Positions 58,736 through 64,000 of a DNA stretch of 64,000 bases are shown piece after piece (position 1 is the first letter of the stretch; each line of letters starts with the position of its first letter). The DNA is taken from NCBI RefSeq assembly GCF_001984825.2, contig NZ_CP043318.1, positions 310,001 through 374,000 of the forward strand, written 5' to 3'. The notes under the pieces were generated by a model, which worked only from the letters and a program-made list of their open reading frames with translations, made no database searches and was not told where the DNA came from. This stretch comes from Enterobacter chengduensis. GTDB lineage: Bacteria > Pseudomonadota > Gammaproteobacteria > Enterobacterales > Enterobacteriaceae. Position numbers and translations under genes: made by a program.

Positions 58736-59470
58736 ATGATGAAACCGGCGATTCTGGTGGTTGATGACGATACGGCAGTCTGCGAACTGCTTCAGGATGT
58801 GCTGAGCGAGCACGTCTTTAGCGTGCTTGTCTGCCATAACGGCCAGGATGCGCTGCGCCGCGTACAGGAGGAGCCGAATATCGCCCTTGTCCTGCTGGAT
58901 ATGATGCTGCCGGATATCAACGGCCTGCAGGTTCTGCTGCAGCTGCAAAAGCAGCGACCGGCGCTGCCGGTGATCATGCTAACCGGGCTGGGCAGTGAGT
59001 CCGACGTGGTGGTGGGGCTGGAGATGGGGGCCGACGACTATATTGGCAAGCCGTTCAACCCGCGCGTGGTGGTTGCCCGCGTGAAAGCGGTATTGCGCCG
59101 TACCGGCGTGCTGGCTGCCGAAGTGCCCGCAGCGCCCGCGGCGGGCATCGCGTTTAACGGATGGACGCTCGATACCACCCGCTGCGAGCTCAGCGATCCG
59201 CAGCGTAATCCCGTGCCCTTAACCCAGGGCGAGTATGGCCTGCTGCTGGCGCTCACGCAAAATGCCCGTCGGGTGCTGAGCCGTGACCGGCTGCTTGAGC
59301 TGACCCACAGCGAAAGTGCTGACGTGTTCGACCGCACTATCGACGTACTGATCATGCGCCTGCGCCGGAAGATCGAGGCCAATCCGCATCAGCCAGCGCT
59401 CATTAAAACCATCCGTGGACTGGGTTATGTATTTGCCACCGACGTTAGCCGCCCCGAACAGGCGGCATAA
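58736..59470 (+). CDS. OmpR-family response regulator, no adjacent kinase
   Basis: Two-component response regulator of 244 residues. The receiver domain has the acidic pocket Asp10-Asp12, phosphoacceptor Asp55 (VLLDMMLPD), Thr83 and Lys105 (GADDYIGKPF). The C-terminal OmpR winged helix is LTQGEYGLLLALTQNARRVLSRDRLLEL ... DRTIDVLIMRLRRKIE ... IRGLGYVFATD. No histidine kinase is nearby. It is divergent from fdhF. An ATG three bases downstream (58739) is equally possible as the start. Confidence 0.9.
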   Translation: MMKPAILVVDDDTAVCELLQDVLSEHVFSVLVCHNGQDALRRVQEEPNIALVLLDMMLPDINGLQVLLQLQKQRPALPVIMLTGLGSESDVVVGLEMGADDYIGKPFNPRVVVARVKAVLRRTGVLAAEVPAAPAAGIAFNGWTLDTTRCELSDPQRNPVPLTQGEYGLLLALTQNARRVLSRDRLLELTHSESADVFDRTIDVLIMRLRRKIEANPHQPALIKTIRGLGYVFATDVSRPEQAA

Positions 59471-59473
59471 GGT

Positions 59474-60382
59474 TTACGTTATTGCCGGAACAAGAAGGGC
59501 GGCAAAAATGGCGCTGATGCACAGGTACTTGAGGGCGTAATAGGCTTTACGATTCCGTTTTTTAAGACGTTGTCCGCGTTCGCGGCCCGCATGAACATAT
59601 TTAAAAATGCGGTTAATGCCGCCGGTGCGGTCATTATCGTCATTCGGTGAGCTGGCCGCAGACATCAGCGTGGTGCCCACCCAATGGTTAACCGCCTGCG
59701 CCCAGCGCCACTTCATCGGACGCTCGATATCACAGAAAAGAATAATGCGCGTCCGATCGGTTTTATTTTCCGCCCAGTGGACGTAGGTCTCATCAAAAAT
59801 GACCGCCTCGCCATCGCGCCAGCTATGACGCTGCTGGTCAACTTCAATAAAGCAGCGATCGTCATTCGGGGTAGATAAGCCCAGGTGATAGCGCACCGAG
59901 CCCGCATAGGGATCGCGATGCTTGCCCAGCTTTGCCCCCGCAGGCAGTTCGGCAAACATGGCCGCCTTCACGCAAGGAATTTGACTCACCAGCCGCGTGG
60001 TCACCGGGCAAAGCGCTTGCGCAGAGGGGTGAGCGTCGGCGTACCATTTCAGATAAAAACGCTTCCAGCCGCGTTTAAAAAAGGTGTTAAAGCCAGCGTC
60101 GTTATTATTTTGCGCCGCCTTTATATGATCCTGTAAACGCACCGCCTCTTCACGAATAACCTGCCAGTTTTCCGTCAGCGTGTTTAATTCGGGGAAACGC
60201 TCTGTCTCAAAGAAAGGCTGCCTGGCGGGCAGGGAAGAGAACGCCGTCATAAACATATTGATGGGTGCCATGAACGTCGAATGGTCGAACAACTGACGAG
60301 ACAGCGTCTGTTTTTCTTTGCCGCGTGAATGCGCGTAAATAACGCTAATAATGAAAATACCGATGATGATGGCTGCGAACAT
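59474..60382 (-). CDS. lpxO: LpxO, lipid A 2-hydroxylase
   Basis: Fe(II)/2-oxoglutarate dioxygenase that hydroxylates the secondary myristate of lipid A at the inner membrane. It has 302 residues: an N-terminal transmembrane helix (AAIIIGIFIISVIYAHS), the Asp/Asn beta-hydroxylase fold with His155 and Asp157 in GKHRDPY, the distal metal His in ETYVHWAENKTDRTR, and a C-terminal hydrophobic segment. It is convergent with the response regulator, only 3 bases apart. Found in Salmonella and Klebsiella, absent from K-12. Confidence 0.92.
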   Translation of the reverse strand: MFAAIIIGIFIISVIYAHSRGKEKQTLSRQLFDHSTFMAPINMFMTAFSSLPARQPFFETERFPELNTLTENWQVIREEAVRLQDHIKAAQNNNDAGFNTFFKRGWKRFYLKWYADAHPSAQALCPVTTRLVSQIPCVKAAMFAELPAGAKLGKHRDPYAGSVRYHLGLSTPNDDRCFIEVDQQRHSWRDGEAVIFDETYVHWAENKTDRTRIILFCDIERPMKWRWAQAVNHWVGTTLMSAASSPNDDNDRTGGINRIFKYVHAGRERGQRLKKRNRKAYYALKYLCISAIFAALLVPAIT

Positions 60383-60525
60383 TTTTCCCTTGTCCTCTTT
60401 CTATCTCATTTCGGAAAAGCGTGCGGACAGAGTGCTGCCCACGCCGAATATGCCAGATGGAGAGAGTGTAGTTCGGGAATGCAAAATTCATAGAACTGTA
60501 ATGAAAAATCGCAATTTTTGTTAAA

Positions 60526-61530
60526 TTAAGTGCCTTCTCGAATAAAAGCCTCCAGCTCGGCCAGCGTTTTTGCGCCGTCAATCGCGTTGGCGGCCAGCAG
60601 GCTTGCCCGCGCGCAGGCGTGCGCCAGATAAATGCTTTCCGTGAGCGGCAGCGACTCATGGCAGCCGTATAAAAAGCCCGCGCAAAAGGCATCGCCCGCG
60701 CCGACGCTGCCGATGATCTCTTCCTGCTCCAGCATCCATGACGGGATCCAGCGGCCCTCTTCACCGCGTGCTTCTCCCCATGCGCCTTCCGGACAGTGGA
60801 TCACCACCCGCTGGCGTACGCCGGCCGCCAGCAGCCGCGCCGCGGCGTCGGCGATATGGGCAACGTGCGGGACGTCGTTTTCGTCACGCATCGTCAGGCC
60901 GCTAAACTCACCGGCCTCCAGCTCGTTAATCACCAGATAGTCGAGATGGCGCAGGGCAGGGAGCACCAGCGGCTGATAGCGCGGGTCGCCCTTGCGGGAA
61001 ACCAGATCGAGCGACGTTTCATACCCCTGGTCGCGCATCTGCGCCAGCAGCCGCGCGCTGCGGGTGCCGAACTCATCGTCGGGCATGTCCAGGCTGTCGA
61101 GCAGCAGCAGATAGCCGAGGTGAAAGATCTTCATCGATCCGTCCAGGCGATCGAAGGCGGGAAGATCCAGCAGGCGGTTCGCGCCCGGGGAGTGGAAAAA
61201 GGTGCGCTGTCCGCTGGGATCGGTCATCACCTGCGACATGGAGGTTGGCGCAAAGGTGGTACGCTGTACGCGCTGGCGGTTGACGTGGTACTGGTCGAGC
61301 ATCGCCAGAATGTAGTCCCCGTCGCCGTCTTCGCCAATCAGCCCTACCGCCTGCAGCGGCAGGCCAACGTGCATTTTCGCCAGCGTCAGCAGGACGTTGA
61401 GCGGCGCGCCGCCGGTTGACCGTTCGCTGCGGGTGATTTCCGCCAGCCAGCCGCGCTCCGGCCACTGCACGATCTGGTGGACGTGGTCCACCAGCATATT
61501 ACCAGCGGCGATGATGCCTTTACGTTCCAT
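60526..61530 (-). CDS. PfkB-family sugar kinase of the lyxose-type cluster
   Basis: Ribokinase/PfkB-type carbohydrate kinase of 334 residues: signature 1 includes GGAPLNVLLTLAKMHVGLPLQAVGLIGEDGDG and signature 2 is GSVGAGDAFCAGFLYG (catalytic Asp). It is last in a cluster with an aldolase and a D-lyxose-type isomerase. Its start overlaps the aldolase stop by one base (TAATG). Phosphorylating the ketose formed by the isomerase (xylulose-like or fructose-like) is the likely role. Confidence 0.88.
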   Translation of the reverse strand: MERKGIIAAGNMLVDHVHQIVQWPERGWLAEITRSERSTGGAPLNVLLTLAKMHVGLPLQAVGLIGEDGDGDYILAMLDQYHVNRQRVQRTTFAPTSMSQVMTDPSGQRTFFHSPGANRLLDLPAFDRLDGSMKIFHLGYLLLLDSLDMPDDEFGTRSARLLAQMRDQGYETSLDLVSRKGDPRYQPLVLPALRHLDYLVINELEAGEFSGLTMRDENDVPHVAHIADAAARLLAAGVRQRVVIHCPEGAWGEARGEEGRWIPSWMLEQEEIIGSVGAGDAFCAGFLYGCHESLPLTESIYLAHACARASLLAANAIDGAKTLAELEAFIREGT

Positions 61531-62393
61531 TATGCCTGCCCCGCGCTGCCGAAGATGCGCATCTGTTCGGCGACCGTATCCGCAATCGCCTCTTCTATCC
61601 CCAGCAGCAGCTCGGCAAACTCATCGTAAAGCGGCTGGCGTTTTGCCATCCGCTGCTCCACGGCGGCAAGCGCGGCCTGCGACATCCCAGTATAGAAATT
61701 GATTTTATGAATACCCAGCTCGATGGCGCGGCGGAAGTCGGCATCGCTAATCCCGGAGCCGCCGTGTAAAACCAGCGGCAGCCCCGTCTGCTGGCGAATG
61801 GCGTCCAGACGCGGGAAATCGAGCTTCGGCTCGCCTTTATACTTGCCGTGTGCGTTGCCGATGGCGACCGCCAGCGCGTCAATGCCGGTTGAATCGACAA
61901 ATTCGCGCGCGAGCTGCGGGTCGGTAAAGCAGGCTTCATCCGCATGGCCGTAAAGCGCGCCGCCTTCATCGCCCCCGACCGCGCCCAGCTCCGCCTCCAC
62001 CGACACGCCCACCGCGTGGCACATCTTCACCACCTCCCGCGTCTGGCGGATGTTCTCCTCGTAGCTCAGCGTCGAGCCGTCGAACATCACGGAGCTGAAC
62101 CCCAGGCGCAGGGCGCGCACCACGGCGTCAAAATGCAGGCCGTGGTCGAGGTTGAGCACCACGGGAATAGCGTGACGGGCGGCCTCGAACTTGACCGCTT
62201 CGACAAGCGAATCCAGGGACACGTACTTAAAATGCACTTCGGCGATGTTGATAATAAACGGCGAGCGCTCCTGCTTTGCGGCGGCGAACAGCGCGCGCAG
62301 GAAGTGGGAATCAAGGACGTTAAACGCGCCCAGCGCATAGCGGTGCTGTCTGGCGTGTGCCAGACCGTCGGCAAGAGAAATCAATGGCATCAT
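61530..62393 (-). CDS. Class II ketose-bisphosphate aldolase (KbaY/GatY-like)
   Basis: Zinc-dependent class II aldolase of 287 residues. The catalytic and metal-binding blocks are VVLNLDHGLHFDAVVRAL (Asp and His), SVEAELGAVGGDEGG, AIGNAHGKYKGEPKLDF (His) and LVLHGGSGISDADF (His), ending with IHKINFYTG. It cleaves a ketose (bis)phosphate to triose units. Start 62393 or one codon later. It lies 7 bases downstream of the isomerase. Confidence 0.9.
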   Translation of the reverse strand: MMPLISLADGLAHARQHRYALGAFNVLDSHFLRALFAAAKQERSPFIINIAEVHFKYVSLDSLVEAVKFEAARHAIPVVLNLDHGLHFDAVVRALRLGFSSVMFDGSTLSYEENIRQTREVVKMCHAVGVSVEAELGAVGGDEGGALYGHADEACFTDPQLAREFVDSTGIDALAVAIGNAHGKYKGEPKLDFPRLDAIRQQTGLPLVLHGGSGISDADFRRAIELGIHKINFYTGMSQAALAAVEQRMAKRQPLYDEFAELLLGIEEAIADTVAEQMRIFGSAGQA

Positions 62394-62400
62394 TCACCCC

Positions 62401-63087
62401 TTAAATCCGAAACAGGTTGTACTCGTTGCACAGCACCAGCACGGCCGGTTCGTCCTCTTCGATGTTGTTATAGCGGGCAACGGGCTGCAAAAAGCGGTTG
62501 TCGTGCTCATCGTCATTCACCGATGACACCTCCCCAACCAGCACGTCGCCGAAGCCGCGTTCGCCCCAGAAACTGTGGTAAAGGCCGGGCGTCAGGCAGA
62601 TGCTTTCCCCTGGCGTGAGGCGAAGCTGGCTGCCGGGCGCGTGAGTCTGACGGCAGCCGTCGACGGTAACCGTCACGTCGGTGTTTTCCGTCTCTTCATG
62701 CGCCCCGGCATTCCATAACTCAATGATAAGGTTCCCGCCGCCCCGGTTGATGATGTCTTCCCGCTTGCGCCAGTGAAAATGCATCGGCGTGACCTGGCCG
62801 TCGCGCACGTGCATGATTTTTTCGGCATAGCCTTTTTCATACGGCACGCCGTTGGGCGAGCCGTTGCGCAGGGTAAACAGCGTCAGCCCCTCGGCGGCAA
62901 AATGATTGCCGCCGAACGCGGTCACGTCCCAGCCGAGCTTGAGGTCGAACACTTCCTGCCATGCGGCCTGGTCAAGCTGCTGCCATTTCGTTGGCGGAAA
63001 GCTGGCAAAGGGCGGGAGATGCACGTCGTGCATGGAAAAAAACTGCCGCGTGTGGCCGAGGATCTCGTTAATGTCGGAGCGTTTCAT
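62401..63087 (-). CDS. D-lyxose ketol-isomerase family protein
   Basis: Cupin-type sugar isomerase of 228 residues resembling the characterised D-lyxose isomerase encoded in E. coli O157:H7, which converts D-lyxose to D-xylulose and D-mannose to D-fructose. The metal site is MHFHWRKREDIINRGGGNLIIELW (two His, Glu) with a later His in TPGLYHSFWGE. It is first in the three-gene cluster. In O157 such clusters include an ABC transporter; none is visible here before the IS110 element. Confidence 0.85.
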   Translation of the reverse strand: MKRSDINEILGHTRQFFSMHDVHLPPFASFPPTKWQQLDQAAWQEVFDLKLGWDVTAFGGNHFAAEGLTLFTLRNGSPNGVPYEKGYAEKIMHVRDGQVTPMHFHWRKREDIINRGGGNLIIELWNAGAHEETENTDVTVTVDGCRQTHAPGSQLRLTPGESICLTPGLYHSFWGERGFGDVLVGEVSSVNDDEHDNRFLQPVARYNNIEEDEPAVLVLCNEYNLFRI

Positions 63088-63108
63088 GGGGACTCCTTGA
63101 AAACAGTT

Positions 63109-63139
63109 CCCTCTCCCTGTGGGAGAGGGTTAGGGTGAG
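63109..63139 (+). repeat. REP-like palindrome truncated by an IS110-family element
   Basis: CTCTCCCTGTGGGAGAG with the tail GGTTAGGGTGAG, but the usual following GGC is absent: the sequence changes to CAGCTGTGTTT at 63140, taken as the end of the insertion element. Compare the full tails at 45690 and 49827. Confidence 0.8.

Positions 63140-64000
<861 letters not shown>

Overview
The window is a stretch of chromosome from a member of the Enterobacteriaceae. Almost every gene has a close E. coli/Salmonella-type counterpart in a recognisable order. The coding DNA is richer in G+C at third positions than E. coli, lpxO is present, and the nrf operon is missing between acs and gltP. Together these suggest an Enterobacter-like genus (Enterobacter, Lelliottia, Leclercia), though the genus cannot be fixed by eye.

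Left arm (1-18046): the liv branched-chain amino acid importer (livK partial, then livHMGF), the ugpBAECQ glycerol-3-phosphate/glycerophosphodiester operon behind two tandem Pho boxes, yhhA, ggt, yhhY, the Fur-controlled small RNA ryhB, yhhX, yhhW, and the gluconate genes gntR and gntKU. This is the K-12 77-minute region. Right arm (18165-58482): plsB, dgkA, lexA-dinF, yjbJ, zur, a cupin gene, a TraF-like outer-membrane gene, dusA, pspG, qorA, dnaB-alr, tyrB, aphA, remnants of yjbQ and yjbR, uvrA, ssb, yjcB, pdeC, soxS/soxR, a GST gene, ghxP, yjcE, a LysR-CidA/LrgA-CidB/LrgB cluster, acs-yjcH-actP, gltP, yjcO, a hok-type toxin gene with IS150 in its leader, and the selenoprotein gene fdhF. This is the K-12 92-minute region. 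The two arms meet at gntU-plsB, the adjacency expected if the oriC-containing segment were inverted relative to K-12.

Accessory end (58483-64000): an OmpR-family response regulator with no visible kinase, lpxO (lipid A hydroxylase), a three-gene sugar cluster (D-lyxose isomerase, class II aldolase, PfkB kinase) and, at the right edge, an IS110-family transposase that appears to have inserted in a REP-like repeat.

Short palindromic repeats are scattered between genes in two families: one with a CTCTCCC...GGGAGAGGG core followed by a GGGTGAGGG tail, and one resembling classical enterobacterial REP (GCCGGGTGGCG...). Decay is local: yjbQ has lost its middle, yjbR carries a frameshift, and IS150 with a 3-bp target duplication splits the hok/sok leader. 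Regulatory sites that can be read directly include Pho boxes, a Fur box, CRP and GntR sites, LexA boxes at lexA and uvrA/ssb, the soxR-soxS palindrome, sigma-54 promoters at pspG and fdhF, and PurR-like sites at ghxP.
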